From Bifidobacterium choladohabitans (GTDB taxonomy: Bacteria; Actinomycetota; Actinomycetes; Actinomycetales; Bifidobacteriaceae), in assembly GCF_016102005.1 (NCBI RefSeq), contig NZ_JACFPL010000002.1, positions 372,001-436,000 of the forward strand: DNA of 64,000 bases, in the 5' to 3' direction. Both the position numbers and the translations under genes were made by a program. The notes below the pieces were generated by a model. It searched no databases. It was not told the DNA's origin and saw nothing but the letters and a program-made list of their open reading frames with translations. Positions 1-9,634 of this stretch are shown one piece after another (the first letter of the stretch is position 1; every line of letters begins with the position of its first letter).

Positions 1-649
1 CGTGAGATTCCAGTTCTCCGGGTTCGGCATAGCCCCAGCGGCATCCTAGGCAGTCCAGACCGGTTTCCAAGGCGCCATCGGCATCGGTCCAGCGGTCACC
101 GACCATAAGGGCCCTGTCGCCGGGTTTTGCATTGAAGCCAAGCTGCTCAAGTGCGTAGGTGATGACCTGGGCTTTGGTGATCCGTGTGGAGTCCTTGCTG
201 GCTCCATAGACACCATCCACCAGTGGTGTCAGCCCGAAGTGGTCGCAGACCGGCAGAGCCTGATACTCGGGTTTGCAGGTGGCCACAGCCAATGTCAGAC
301 CGTGTTCGCGCATACGACTCAGCTGTTCGGGGATGCCGTCGAAGACCTTGGCGAGCAGTCGTCCAGGGACCTGTTGCCCAGGATGCTCGGGATCCTCGAA
401 TGCTGCTATCTCGCTATAGTAGTGCCGGTAGATTTGAACGCCCCTGTCGACGTCTTCCTCTCTGATGCCGTTGTGGCGCAAGGACACTTCGATAGCTGGT
501 CCGATGAATCGTCGAAGCGCGCTCTCATCGGGCACAGGATGACCAAGCTCTTTGAAAGTTTGCATCACAGAGGCGATAATGCCCGGATGAGAAGCTGTCA
601 GGGTGCCGTCCAGATCCAACAGAACCAGGCGGCGCGGTGATTTACTCAT
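1..649 (-). CDS. HAD-family phosphatase, phosphoglycolate phosphatase-like (partial)
   Basis: This is the N-terminal part (about 216 residues) of a haloacid dehalogenase-type hydrolase; the C-terminus lies beyond the window edge. The start ATG at 649 is followed within 12 residues by the nucleophile motif DLDGTL, and a later GDRWTDADGA segment is the metal-binding motif IV. A helical cap region lies between them. Families of this shape dephosphorylate small phosphorylated metabolites such as 2-phosphoglycolate in the cytosol; the substrate cannot be told here. The start overlaps the stop of rbpA by eight bases, so translation is probably coupled. Confidence 0.8.
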   Translation of the reverse strand, partial: MSKSPRRLVLLDLDGTLTASHPGIIASVMQTFKELGHPVPDESALRRFIGPAIEVSLRHNGIREEDVDRGVQIYRHYYSEIAAFEDPEHPGQQVPGRLLAKVFDGIPEQLSRMREHGLTLAVATCKPEYQALPVCDHFGLTPLVDGVYGASKDSTRITKAQVITYALEQLGFNAKPGDRALMVGDRWTDADGALETGLDCLGCRWGYAEPGELESH

Positions 650-989
650 AGTCGGGGAACCATCCTTCGCGGTGCATTTTCAGGCGCTTGTCCAGCACAG
701 CCTTGAGCTCGTCTTCGGACCGACGCTCCAGCAGCATGTCCCAGTGGGTCCTGGTCGGCTTGCCGGTCTTGCCGGACTCCTGCTCGTCATGTCCCTCAAG
801 GTGAGCGATCTGCCCGCAGCGGCACTCCCACTCCTGCGGCACTTCTGCACCCTCAGCCAGCGGCAGAATGGTCCGATGGCCCTTGGGGCAGATGTAGGCG
901 ACCTCGCTGCGTGCCGCGAAGTCCACATTCTGATCGGATTCCAGGGACTTCGCCCCAATGCTCATGCCGCGAAGACTGCGCTCTGCCAT
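642..989 (-). CDS. rbpA: RNA polymerase-binding protein RbpA
   Basis: The 115-residue product matches RbpA, an actinobacterial RNA polymerase accessory factor that binds the principal sigma factor and stabilises the open promoter complex. Visible features are an N-terminal basic tail (MAERSLRG), a zinc-ribbon-like core with CPKGH and CRCG pairs, and a C-terminal sigma-interaction helix (TRTHWDMLLERRSEDEL). A strong GGAGGA ribosome-binding site precedes the ATG at 989. Length and motif order are standard. It is co-directional with the downstream phosphatase, whose start overlaps its stop. Confidence is high because the family is short and distinctive. Confidence 0.93.
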   Translation of the reverse strand: MAERSLRGMSIGAKSLESDQNVDFAARSEVAYICPKGHRTILPLAEGAEVPQEWECRCGQIAHLEGHDEQESGKTGKPTRTHWDMLLERRSEDELKAVLDKRLKMHREGWFPDYE

Positions 990-1073
990 GATTCCTCCAT
1001 ACTCGTGTCCGTCACTGCCTCCAAGCTACAGAACAGTGTTGACCTGAAACTTATTCCCTGATTGGGCCCGTGT

Positions 1074-3638
1074 TCACTCCACGCCGGTGTATGCCACAAT
1101 GCCGCGATTGACCTGGTCGGCGGCGATGCTGGCAGTCCTGGCCAGGTGATGCCCTCCCCTGCCCAGGTAGGGTTCCACCTGGACGATCTGGGTGAGCACG
1201 TCGGACAGGCGCTTGGCGTTGCGCACGAAGTCCCCCGCCGTCAGATCGCTGTCACGCAGGATGGTGGTCAGCGAGTCGCCGCAGGCCCAGTCGTAGATGG
1301 TCGGCCCCAAGCCGAAGTCGAGTTCCGGGGGCAGCTCCAATCCGGCCTGATCGCAGCGTTCCTGCACCTGGGACCACTGACGCTTCATATCCTCCATGGC
1401 TTCGACCAGTCTGGGAGCCCGGTATCCGGCCCTCTCCCCCGGCTGCTCCCCTACCCCACGGCGGGATTCGTAGACCAGTCCGGAGACTGCGGCCGCCAGC
1501 TCGGGGGGCTCCAGATCGTCGAGGATGCCCCGATCCAGAATCTCGGCAAGGCTCAGATCCTGTTCGCTGTATATTCGCCGAAGCAGTTGGCCCTTCCGGG
1601 TCAGTCGGCAGTCGTCGGGATCCACAGCCCGGGTGTAGCGCAGGTCGGCCAGAATCTGGCAGATCCTGTCGAACTGGCGTGAGACCGACCCCGTTTTGGA
1701 TTCGTACTGCTCCCGGGTGCGCTGCAGCTCCTTGTCCATGCGGATCCACCGGTTCCCCCAGCGCAGGTGCTTGGGCAGGTCCGGGCACTGGCGGCAGGGA
1801 TGGTTGCGCTCCTGCTCGCGCAGCTGGTCGATGTGCCGATCAAGGTCGCGGAATGCCCGGTCGCGGGCCTTCTCGCTGGTGAATCGCTGACGCTTCAGGC
1901 GGCGGCGATCGTTCTTCTGGGCCGAGGATAGGGCCGCACGGATGCGCATGAATTCGATCAGATCGCCACGGCTGCATTGGGCGGCTTTCCTGTAGTCCTC
2001 CAGGCCGCTGGTCAGGGTCTCGATGCGCTCCTCCAGCTCCGAGGCTGATCGGTTGGCCTCCCACTGCGCAAAGGAGTGGTCCAAGGTGTCCCGGGCACGC
2101 GTGTAGCTGGAGGAATTGAGCAGGTTGACGGCCATATTAAAGGTAGGTCGGAAGCTGGAGTGCAGCGGGTAGACCCTCCTGCTGGACAGGGCCGCCATGG
2201 TCTTGGGGCTGAAATCCCGGTGGTCGACCACCACCACATGGCCGATGTCGTCGATGCCGCGCCGGCCCGCCCGACCGGTCAGCTGGGTGAACTCGCCGGG
2301 TGTCAGGGCTACGTGACCTGTGCCGTCGAACTTCTCCAGCTTCTCGACCACGACGCAACGGGCGGGCATGTTGATGCCCAGGGCCAGGGTCTCAGTGGCG
2401 AAGACCACCTTGAGCAACCCTAACTCGAACAGATGTTCGACTATCTGCCGGAAGAGAGTGACCACACCCGCGTGATGGGCGGCGAAGCCCTGCTCCAGCG
2501 CGAAACGGAACTGGGAGAATCCCAGCGCCTTGAGATCCTCCTTGCTGAGCTGTCCGGCTGCCATGGAGTCCACGATGTGCCGTATACGGCGGGCCTCCTC
2601 GTCGGTGGTCAGCTGCAGCCCTGCCCGGATGCACTGTTGGACGGCCTGGTCGCAGCCGGTGCGGGAGAAGATGAAGTAGATGCCGGGCAGCATATCCATG
2701 AAGTCCAGCTCATCGACCACGTCGGCCCGGCTTGGACGATACCGCTCCCCCATCCGTCGCTCCGGCCTGCCGCCTCGGCCATGGCGATGATGATGCCCCT
2801 TGTCGCGGGCCTGGACGCGCTCTTGTCCGGCCTTGTCCAACTGGGCCAGCCGCGAGACCAGACGTGGGTTGATTTTTGGTGTCTGCTTTCCAGATCCATC
2901 ATGCCGATACAGGTCCAGGATCTCGGGCTCGGTGTGTCTGTCGGCCTGGACCAGGACATGCTGCTCCAGCGGCACGGGTCTGCGCTCGGAGACCACCAGA
3001 TGGGTGCGTCCACGCACCGAGGAGATCCAGTCGGAGAATTCCTCCACATTGGACACGGTGGCAGACAACCCAACAATGCGGGTGGAGGCCGGAAGATGGA
3101 TGATGACCTCCTCCCAGACCGGCCCCCGGAAGCGGTCGGCCAGATAGTGGACCTCGTCCAGAATCACGTACTTCAGGGCCGTCAGGGTGGAGGACCGTTC
3201 ATAGAGCATGTTGCGCAGGACCTCGGTGGTCATGACCACGATGTCCGCCTCGGAGTTGATGGAGGTGTCGCCGGTCAGCAGACCCACCCGGTCCTCGCCA
3301 TAGCGGTCGACCAGGTCATGGTATTTCTGGTTGCTCAGCGCCTTGATGGGGGTGGTGTAGAAGGTCTTGACGTTCTGCTCCTGGGCCAAAAATACTGCGA
3401 AATCGGCCACTATGGTCTTGCCGGCGCCGGTCGGAGCGGCCACCAGGACGTTGTCGCCATCCTGCAGGGCGGTGATGGCCTCCAGCTGGAAGTCATCCAG
3501 GGGGAAGGGCAGCTTGGACTGAAAGCGTGCCGGCGCCCCGGTCATGCGTTTGCGGTGACGACTGAAGCGGGCGTAGCGTTCCGCCGGCCCCGGTTCGGAT
3601 GCTGATGAATCCTGTCCGTGGTGACGATGACCTGACAT
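1074..3638 (-). CDS. helY: DEVH-box superfamily 2 helicase, HelY/Mtr4-like
   Basis: The product is a large (854-residue) Ski2/Mtr4-like helicase. It has a Walker A motif APTGAGKT near residue 68, a DEVH box followed by YL, the SAT motif, and the motif VI segment QLTGRAGRRGID. The C-terminal half resembles the helical region of actinobacterial HelY and probably unwinds RNA or DNA with ATP. I chose ATG 3638 (MSGHRHHG) because GGAGGA lies just upstream; longer forms run into the preceding gene. In actinobacteria helY follows pafB-pafC-tatA-tatC. Here it follows a PafBC fusion and one small membrane protein, so the arrangement is conserved apart from lost tat genes. Confidence 0.88.
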   Translation of the reverse strand: MSGHRHHGQDSSASEPGPAERYARFSRHRKRMTGAPARFQSKLPFPLDDFQLEAITALQDGDNVLVAAPTGAGKTIVADFAVFLAQEQNVKTFYTTPIKALSNQKYHDLVDRYGEDRVGLLTGDTSINSEADIVVMTTEVLRNMLYERSSTLTALKYVILDEVHYLADRFRGPVWEEVIIHLPASTRIVGLSATVSNVEEFSDWISSVRGRTHLVVSERRPVPLEQHVLVQADRHTEPEILDLYRHDGSGKQTPKINPRLVSRLAQLDKAGQERVQARDKGHHHRHGRGGRPERRMGERYRPSRADVVDELDFMDMLPGIYFIFSRTGCDQAVQQCIRAGLQLTTDEEARRIRHIVDSMAAGQLSKEDLKALGFSQFRFALEQGFAAHHAGVVTLFRQIVEHLFELGLLKVVFATETLALGINMPARCVVVEKLEKFDGTGHVALTPGEFTQLTGRAGRRGIDDIGHVVVVDHRDFSPKTMAALSSRRVYPLHSSFRPTFNMAVNLLNSSSYTRARDTLDHSFAQWEANRSASELEERIETLTSGLEDYRKAAQCSRGDLIEFMRIRAALSSAQKNDRRRLKRQRFTSEKARDRAFRDLDRHIDQLREQERNHPCRQCPDLPKHLRWGNRWIRMDKELQRTREQYESKTGSVSRQFDRICQILADLRYTRAVDPDDCRLTRKGQLLRRIYSEQDLSLAEILDRGILDDLEPPELAAAVSGLVYESRRGVGEQPGERAGYRAPRLVEAMEDMKRQWSQVQERCDQAGLELPPELDFGLGPTIYDWACGDSLTTILRDSDLTAGDFVRNAKRLSDVLTQIVQVEPYLGRGGHHLARTASIAADQVNRGIVAYTGVE

Positions 3639-3651
3639 GTTCCTCCAAGAA

Positions 3652-3975
3652 CTACCTATTGAACTGCTTCCACCGCAGCCAGATGCGGCCGTGGTTCCTT
3701 CTGCGCTGCTCCTTGCGCTCCAGCACCAGGGCATGGGCCTGGCTGTATCGCTCGGTTGACTGCGACAGGGGCAGCGCGAAGGCCGGACCTTTGGTCCTAT
3801 CCGGTGCCTGGGACTGCCCCGGCGCCGGAGGTTGTGGCATGTGACGGTTCAGATCGTCCGAGACCCGCCCTATGGAGCGGCTGGCTGCCATGGCGTGGCG
3901 GATGGCGTAGACGGCTCCCCCGATCAGCATGGCCAGCATGAAGATCACCAGAAGGATCCAGATCCATCCAGGCAT
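3652..3975 (-). CDS. Small single-pass membrane protein between pafBC and helY
   Basis: The 107-residue product has an N-terminal membrane helix (WIWILLVIFMLAMLIGGAVY), then a basic amphipathic stretch and a proline/glutamine-rich linker, ending in an arginine- and tryptophan-rich tail. I do not recognise a family. The topology, one N-terminal helix followed by a cytosolic amphipathic helix, resembles TatA, and tatA occupies this position in mycobacteria. The Phe-Gly hinge typical of TatA is absent, so I do not call it TatA. The gene lies 13 bases before helY and 21 bases after pafBC, so it is probably co-transcribed. Confidence 0.72.
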   Translation of the reverse strand: MPGWIWILLVIFMLAMLIGGAVYAIRHAMAASRSIGRVSDDLNRHMPQPPAPGQSQAPDRTKGPAFALPLSQSTERYSQAHALVLERKEQRRRNHGRIWLRWKQFNR

Positions 3976-3996
3976 GGGACTCCTCTCCGACCGGGA

Positions 3997-5952
3997 CTAG
4001 TGCCGGTCCTGCTCCTTGTCGTGAGCGTCGCTGATGGTGATCTCGCGCTGGGCACGGGCCAGGATCATGGTGCGCAGGGTCTTGGGTGCCACTGCAGTGA
4101 TGTGTTTGGCGTGGGCGATGCAGAAGGCCACGAACCAGGAGTCCGAGGAGACGGTCAGGTGGACCTTCTGTCCGGATCCGCAAGGCTCCACAGAGGCGCC
4201 CGGAAGGGACTTGATGTAGGGCAAATCCGGCCGGTCGGTGATGAAGACCGCAGCCGTGCCGTTGTCAAAGGACCACTTGCGTAGTTCGCTGACCGGCACA
4301 TCCGGGAACTCCACCTTGTGGCTGGGCTTGACGATGGTCGCATGCTCGATTCTGGCGATTCGCAGAACCTGCCACTGTCGGTTGCGCCCGGTGCCATGCT
4401 TGAGGTGGCGGCTGGAATCAGAGGGGGCGTCCGCGGCCTCGGTGCCCTCTGCTGCATCGCCAATATCGGTCCAGGCGGCAACATAGTAGACGCCCTCATC
4501 CACGAAGATCTTGGCAGGGGCCACCACCTTGCGACGGGTGCGTCCGGCAGCGTCCGTGTACTCCATGTCCAGAAGTGATTCGGTCTTGATGGCCCGGCGG
4601 ACCACCGAGAAACTCTTGGGCTCGGTCTCATACCCGGTAAGGGAGAGCCAGGGTGTCTCGCCCGGCCCGACATGCGTGCGCAGGCGCTGGTAGAGTGACT
4701 CGGCCTGGCTGCGGGACTGCTCGGGCAGCAGGGGCGAATGGGCCAGGTAGTTGAGCGAAGCGGTCAGCATGCTCAGGTACTGGGGGGAAATGCCGGCCAG
4801 CCGCTCCAAGCCCAGTGAGTTGGTGGCCGAGACGATGCCGCTGTCGTCCAGCAGGGACCAGTCGATGTCGAAGAACTGGCTGCCGGCCATCTCCCCGTCG
4901 TCCGAGACCGTGGTCAGGGTGTTGATGTCCTTGTGGATGGTATTGACGTACTTGCGCAGCTCTTCCTTGCTGTTGGGGTGGCCGATGAAGCGATCGGCCA
5001 GCTCGGCCAGGGAGAATTCCTCGCCCAGGTGTGCGGACAGGAAGAGCATGAGACGCAGGCGGCGATCCACCTCGGACCCGGTCTGGAATGAGGATGCACT
5101 GGCCCGGCGGGCGTGGCGGAGGTCGGCATCGTCGTCGCTTAGGTCACTGGCGAAATGCTCGACGCTGGTCCGGGCAATCTCCGGGGAGATGACCGTTGCC
5201 GCGCCGGGGCTCTGCGACTCGTCGGCCAGCTTGAAGTGGGTGGCTGCATCCAGACGGCGCCGGAAAGCATCCGCGGCCTCCTGCGGGCTGACGATGGAGG
5301 CATCGGGGTGCTCCAGGACGAACATGGCCAAATCGTCCGAGTCGGCATAGGCCACGTTCAGGTTCTCCCCGTCCACGTCCACCGTGGCGGCGAAGCGACG
5401 GGAATCGATGACCTTGACCAGGTTGTCGGGAATGCGCTGAGTACCCAGCCCAGGGGCTATGGAGTCCAGACCCAGGCCAGGGATGGGCACCTGCGGCACG
5501 CGGGGCGTGGTGCGCGAGACCGGTCGGGTCGGCTCCTCGCAGGCCTCCTGGGACATGGCGATTGATCGTGCGAGGTAGTTGGCTGCAGCCAGCACCGGCA
5601 TGTCCTCCTGATTGAAGTGCATGCGGATGCGCGGCTCATCCCCCAGCTGCAGACGGTAGGAGGCGAAATCCTGCCCTTCGGACTTGGAGGAATACTCGGG
5701 TTGACGGGATTCGATGGCTATGCCCATGGCCGCCAGCTTGGCCCGGTCACGCTGGAACTGCTTGGCGAAGGCGGCCTTGGCAGCCTGGTCGGCCAACTCG
5801 CCGTAGGAGTCGGCATAGGCCTTCACCCGCTGTGCTATTTGCCGTGATGTAAGCCATTGCGGGAAAGCGGACGATAAGACGGCTAGGACATCGAGTTCGT
5901 GCTTGCCCCACTTATCCGAGAAACGCCGTCTTCCGTTCGTGCCTTCTGCCAT
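3997..5952 (-). CDS. pafBC: PafB-PafC fusion, WYL-domain DNA-damage transcription regulator
   Basis: This 651-residue protein carries two copies of the layout seen in separate PafB and PafC proteins: an N-terminal winged helix (FSDKWGKHELDVLAVL...SRQIAQRV), a WYL-like region, then a second winged helix (RLRLMLFLSAHLGEEFSLAELADRF) and a second WYL domain ending near residue 640. PafBC activates the LexA/RecA-independent DNA-damage response in mycobacteria, where the two chains form a heterodimer; fused forms occur naturally in other actinobacteria. GAGGA three bases before ATG 5952 supports the start. The position upstream of helY agrees with the identity. Confidence 0.82.
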   Translation of the reverse strand: MAEGTNGRRRFSDKWGKHELDVLAVLSSAFPQWLTSRQIAQRVKAYADSYGELADQAAKAAFAKQFQRDRAKLAAMGIAIESRQPEYSSKSEGQDFASYRLQLGDEPRIRMHFNQEDMPVLAAANYLARSIAMSQEACEEPTRPVSRTTPRVPQVPIPGLGLDSIAPGLGTQRIPDNLVKVIDSRRFAATVDVDGENLNVAYADSDDLAMFVLEHPDASIVSPQEAADAFRRRLDAATHFKLADESQSPGAATVISPEIARTSVEHFASDLSDDDADLRHARRASASSFQTGSEVDRRLRLMLFLSAHLGEEFSLAELADRFIGHPNSKEELRKYVNTIHKDINTLTTVSDDGEMAGSQFFDIDWSLLDDSGIVSATNSLGLERLAGISPQYLSMLTASLNYLAHSPLLPEQSRSQAESLYQRLRTHVGPGETPWLSLTGYETEPKSFSVVRRAIKTESLLDMEYTDAAGRTRRKVVAPAKIFVDEGVYYVAAWTDIGDAAEGTEAADAPSDSSRHLKHGTGRNRQWQVLRIARIEHATIVKPSHKVEFPDVPVSELRKWSFDNGTAAVFITDRPDLPYIKSLPGASVEPCGSGQKVHLTVSSDSWFVAFCIAHAKHITAVAPKTLRTMILARAQREITISDAHDKEQDRH

Positions 5953-6095
5953 CAGTCCTCGCGTATCGTTAAAATTTATGTATCAGTGCGCCTAACGCAC
6001 GTCTACCTATCATAGATTGATTTTCAGGACCGTGGGAGCCAAACACCCAAATATGGTCCCTTTTCTTGACAGGCTGAACCCTGTTGCGCCCGGCC

Positions 6096-7526
6096 TTAGA
6101 CCCACTCGTCCGGTTCGATGCCCTGAGGTCCCACATACTGACCATTGGGCACGTATGAGGAGCGCCCCTGGTCGCTCAGATGGGCATCCGCATACAGGGT
6201 CACATCCCTGCCGAAGGTCCAATCCCCCTCGATGGTGACCGAGTTGGCAGCCGCCAGGCTGGGAACCCCGTAGGGGAAGCGCTCGTCGAAGTCGGCGATG
6301 TACTTGTAGTAGCGTTCATCCAGCTGGACGTTGGGGAAATCGTAGTTGCCGTCCTCCATTTCATAGGAGTCGGTCAGGTGGAAGCGGTCGGAGCGCATGA
6401 TGAACAGGTCGTCGGTGGTCTTGACCGGCAGGAAACGCATACGGTCCACCTGCACGCAGATGGCCCCCTCGAAGAGCGTGGCGGCAGAGCCCATGGCGGT
6501 CTCCAGCTGCACCACGGGGCGGGTGGAAGGATCGGTGGGGTCGACGGTCTTCCGGTTCTCGATGATGGGCAGGGGCAGCACGCCGTCGTATTCAGTCAGC
6601 TTGTCGCGCAGGGCATCGACCCTGACCCAGATGCTGTTGGTGTTGAAGTAGGGATGCTTGCGGATGGACATGGCCGAGCTGCGGTCATGCGGGTCCACCT
6701 GGGACATCTCCCGCAGGATGAGGCGTCCGCTGGCCTTGTCGATGACGATGTGGCCGCCCTTGCGATCAGCCTCGGTCCGCTTGGCCACCTCGATCATGAA
6801 GGGCGCTCCGGATTGGGCGAAATAGCCGGCCAGGGTCCTTGAAGGCCGGGCGCCCAGATTGTCGGAGTTGGAGATGAACAGGTAGTCGATCCCCTGCTCC
6901 TTGAGTGTGTCCAGCAGACCGGTCTCCCAGATGGTCGAGAAGATGTCGCCGTGGCCGGGAGGGCACCATTCCAGGTCGGGCTTGGCCGGGAAGTCGACCG
7001 GACGGCCGGTGTCGGCGTCGATCTTGGGCTCGATGTGCTGAATGATCTCCATGGGCACGCCGTTCTGGACGAAGCGACGGTCCTGCTTGACCACGCGCAT
7101 GGTGTCGCGCGATGTGCGGAATGAGTTCATGAAGATCAGCGGCAGGGGCACCCCTTGGCGCTTGCGGGCCGTCAGCACCTGGCCCATGATGATGTCCAGG
7201 AAGCGCATCCGACGGGCCTTGTGGCGACGGATGGGCAACAGGGACTTGGCCTTTTCCAGGCCCATGGAGGTGCCAAGCCCACCGTTGAGCTTGATGAAGG
7301 CGGTGCGGGAGAATGCGTCCAGGGCCATGTCCATGTCCATGGTGTCGTGGATGTCTTTGGTGCGGGGCACGTCCTTGAGCGGGACGACGTCCTTCTCGCG
7401 CACGCAGGCCTTGGCATCTCCCCGTTCCCAGGTTTCGTAAAGGTGCCTGAACTGGTTGATGGAGACTTCGCTCATGCCCTTGTCGCGCATCTTTGCGGCC
7501 GAAAGGTCGAAAACGTCTGTGCTCAT
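6096..7526 (-). CDS. UTP-glucose-1-phosphate uridylyltransferase, UGP1-type
   Basis: The 476-residue enzyme makes UDP-glucose from UTP and glucose 1-phosphate for the Leloir pathway, polysaccharide and lacto-N-biose metabolism. It belongs to the eukaryotic-type UDPGP family used by bifidobacteria rather than the GalU family. The nucleotide-binding loop KLNGGLGTSMG near residue 80 is clear, followed by a conserved SFRTSRDT and later SNSDNLGA, the uridine/metal-contacting region. AAGGGG four bases upstream supports ATG 7526. The gene stands alone, with pafBC downstream on the same strand. Confidence 0.92.
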   Translation of the reverse strand: MSTDVFDLSAAKMRDKGMSEVSINQFRHLYETWERGDAKACVREKDVVPLKDVPRTKDIHDTMDMDMALDAFSRTAFIKLNGGLGTSMGLEKAKSLLPIRRHKARRMRFLDIIMGQVLTARKRQGVPLPLIFMNSFRTSRDTMRVVKQDRRFVQNGVPMEIIQHIEPKIDADTGRPVDFPAKPDLEWCPPGHGDIFSTIWETGLLDTLKEQGIDYLFISNSDNLGARPSRTLAGYFAQSGAPFMIEVAKRTEADRKGGHIVIDKASGRLILREMSQVDPHDRSSAMSIRKHPYFNTNSIWVRVDALRDKLTEYDGVLPLPIIENRKTVDPTDPSTRPVVQLETAMGSAATLFEGAICVQVDRMRFLPVKTTDDLFIMRSDRFHLTDSYEMEDGNYDFPNVQLDERYYKYIADFDERFPYGVPSLAAANSVTIEGDWTFGRDVTLYADAHLSDQGRSSYVPNGQYVGPQGIEPDEWV

Positions 7527-7651
7527 GGAACCCCTTCCGGGCTGGAACGACTCGCGGCCGACGCGGGTTGCGCCGACCGTCCAGAATCATGATAGCAAGT
7601 CGATCATGTACCCGGTCTGTCCGGACTGGTCTGCCAGGACTCGCCGGACCG

Positions 7652-7680
7652 TTGTCGGCCCGGTGACGCTGTGCTACTAT
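7652..7680 (+). promoter_or_regulatory. Promoter of tRNA-Pro
   Basis: A TTGTCG -35 element (7652-7657) and a TACTAT -10 element (7675-7680) are separated by exactly 17 bases. They sit 25 bases upstream of the tRNA, which fits a sigma-70-type promoter. Confidence 0.6.
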
Positions 7681-7704
7681 CTCTACTCGGTGCTGATGCA
7701 CCGT

Positions 7705-7778
<74 letters not shown>

Positions 7779-8049
7779 CAAAGTTATACAAGTTGCCAAG
7801 GTTCTCGAAATTTAATGTCCTATTTGTTTTGCTCTGGTGACATATATGATAAAAACTGTATTTCTGATTATCCGTCTCTTCGGTATGACAAATTATGTGC
7901 TATGTATTCGTTAATGACGCGGGGCTCCTCACTTTCTTACAGGCATGCACATATATAAGGTATATAAATTAAGGTATATAGATAGAATTCTATTACGCTA
8001 CACTTTAATATCGCTACGAGAGGTTTTATAGAGGCAAGCTTGGCAAAAG
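7779..8049. other. AT-rich non-coding stretch after tRNA-Pro
   Basis: This stretch is clearly more AT-rich than the core genes, with TATATAA-type tracts near 7950-7985. I see no supported gene or RNA in it. Confidence 0.4.
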
Positions 8050-8304
8050 CTATATTTTCTTCGGTTGAAGAGATGACTTTCGTTCTGTTTGTTCTGTAAT
8101 CTGAATAATCAATGTAAGTGACAGTATACAGAGAGCAAAAAAAAGAAAAACACAAATCCATGCAAGATTTCCTTGCGACTCATCAAATTGGTTATAAAGG
8201 CTGGGGTGTTCGTCACTGTAATACCCAATCTGAATCTGCATGTATAATGTGACAACTAATCCCACAAGACTCATTACATTTATAAATATCGCGACGACCT
8301 TCAT
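8050..8304 (-). CDS. Small two-helix membrane protein, unknown
   Basis: The 84-residue product has two hydrophobic segments (VVAIFINVMSLVGLVVTLYM and AWICVFLFFALCILSLTLII) and a charged C-terminus. ATG 8304 has AGAGG five bases upstream, which I prefer over the GTG six bases earlier. No family is recognised. Its composition is AT-rich like the surrounding island, and there is no obvious partner gene. The good ribosome-binding site and coherent hydrophobic pattern are the main evidence that it is real. Confidence 0.5.
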   Translation of the reverse strand: MKVVAIFINVMSLVGLVVTLYMQIQIGYYSDEHPSLYNQFDESQGNLAWICVFLFFALCILSLTLIIQITEQTERKSSLQPKKI

Positions 8305-8818
8305 AAACACCTCTTTGAACTATGCTGCTCGCCAGGCCTGGAATCAAAGCGGTTGTGAGCGCTGGCATCGAGCGGGAACCGAAACGAACAGTGCCAAACG
8401 ATCTGGGTCGCACATCGACAGTTGCTTTACCGCTCTTTTCGTCCTTCATGGGTTTCTTCTTTGATAAGCTCAAATCAGGACCGGTCGACCTGAATGAGCA
8501 CCAGAATAATGTAAAGCAAGCTTTACGTCAAGTCAATTTGACACCCATTATCTTGGTCTTGTTTACCAAGCGTCTTTTGTCGCCACATTGACAGTGGATC
8601 TCGAGACTGTTTTCGGTCTTACGGTCGTTGCGAAACCAGGCTGTTGGCGGAAAGCCATTCACAGCTATAAGCAAAAGATCTATCGTTCAAAGCGAATTTG
8701 GGAACACCTTTGCTCCCTGTTATTGTAGAAATATTCATAGGTTCACGCGTCAACCAAAGAAGATGGATGTGTTCGCTTTAACCAAGACTCGATGCATGGA
8801 AGGTCTCGTGACTTCATA
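8305..8818. other. Gap with several short inverted repeats, no clear gene
   Basis: Overlapping reading frames on both strands exist around 8213-8591, but neither has a convincing start or family. Between 8511 and 8570 there are three short inverted repeats in succession: GTAAAG/CTTTAC, GTCAA/TTGAC and CTTGGT/ACCAAG. They may be remnants of a mobile-element end or a terminator region. Nothing firmer can be said. Confidence 0.3.
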
Positions 8819-9022
8819 ATGATGAGAAAAGTGCTGTCTATACCGTTATATATAGGATTTTGTCTACTACTGATAGTGGCTATTTCCTGGGCGATAGGAA
8901 GACCTTGGAAGGACGTTGTAACAAGTCCTTACACGATAATTGGTTTAACCTGCGGAACGATAACATATTGTGCCATTATGTTTGGTGTACCCTGGTTGCG
9001 CAGAAAGCTTGACGGTAATTGA
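8819..9022 (+). CDS. Small two-helix membrane protein, unknown
   Basis: The 67-residue product begins MMRKVLSIPLY and has two membrane segments (IGFCLLLIVAISWAIG and IIGLTCGTITYCAIMFGVPW) ending in RRKLDGN. The upstream GGAAGG is about ten bases from the ATG, a weak ribosome-binding site. No family is recognised. It is one of three orphan small membrane proteins in the AT-rich stretch. Confidence 0.45.
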   Translation: MMRKVLSIPLYIGFCLLLIVAISWAIGRPWKDVVTSPYTIIGLTCGTITYCAIMFGVPWLRRKLDGN

Positions 9023-9634
9023 TGGCGCAAGTATTGCCGCACTTAAGGTTTTGTCATGTTAATGGCACAGGTGACTATTAAGATGTCGGCCTGCTCGTCG
9101 TGTTGCCCGAGATACCTTTGTTGCTTGTAGTTTGCCTTTTTGTTTTCTCTGAACTTGTGTGTCCGTTGAAGACACCTGTCGTCTTTTGTATCAGCAGAGG
9201 AAAGTCTGATCGCATTTGACTCTAGTTGTCATTAAACGCGCTTGCGACAATCGCCAATCTATAGCGTTGTTTTACGGTTTCAGCAGGACTTGATTTAGGC
9301 CTACGAAGTAGGTAAACCCAAGGATGCTTAACTATGCTATGCATTGCTCATATAATTATTGCTTCATTATTCTTTATGTTATAGATACAGCTTAAATGTG
9401 CATGACCGTGGCCTCTTCCTAAACGCAATACATAAGTTGGTTTCGGTTTAATCCCTGTAGCAAGCCAAGCAGAACTATGCTAATCGTTCTAAATAAACGA
9501 TATTGACTGCTGCTATTTGGTGCAGCCATGTCAGCAAACATTGAGACATTCTCATGATTCTTTTTAAGGAGTCCAATCAGTTTATAAAGACAAGTTCGAG
9601 GAATATCCCAAGTAGCCGCTGTTTACTATGAGGC
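9023..9634. other. AT-rich intergenic region without recognisable genes
   Basis: About 600 bases with stop codons in all frames and no tRNA- or rRNA-like structure that I can see. It separates the small membrane genes from the decayed glycosyltransferase locus and probably contains that locus's former promoter. Confidence 0.4.

Noticed and set aside
8213-8591. Overlapping open frames on both strands, each about 86-89 codons
   Set aside because: Neither has a convincing ribosome-binding site or family. They overlap each other and the small membrane gene, and at most one could be real.
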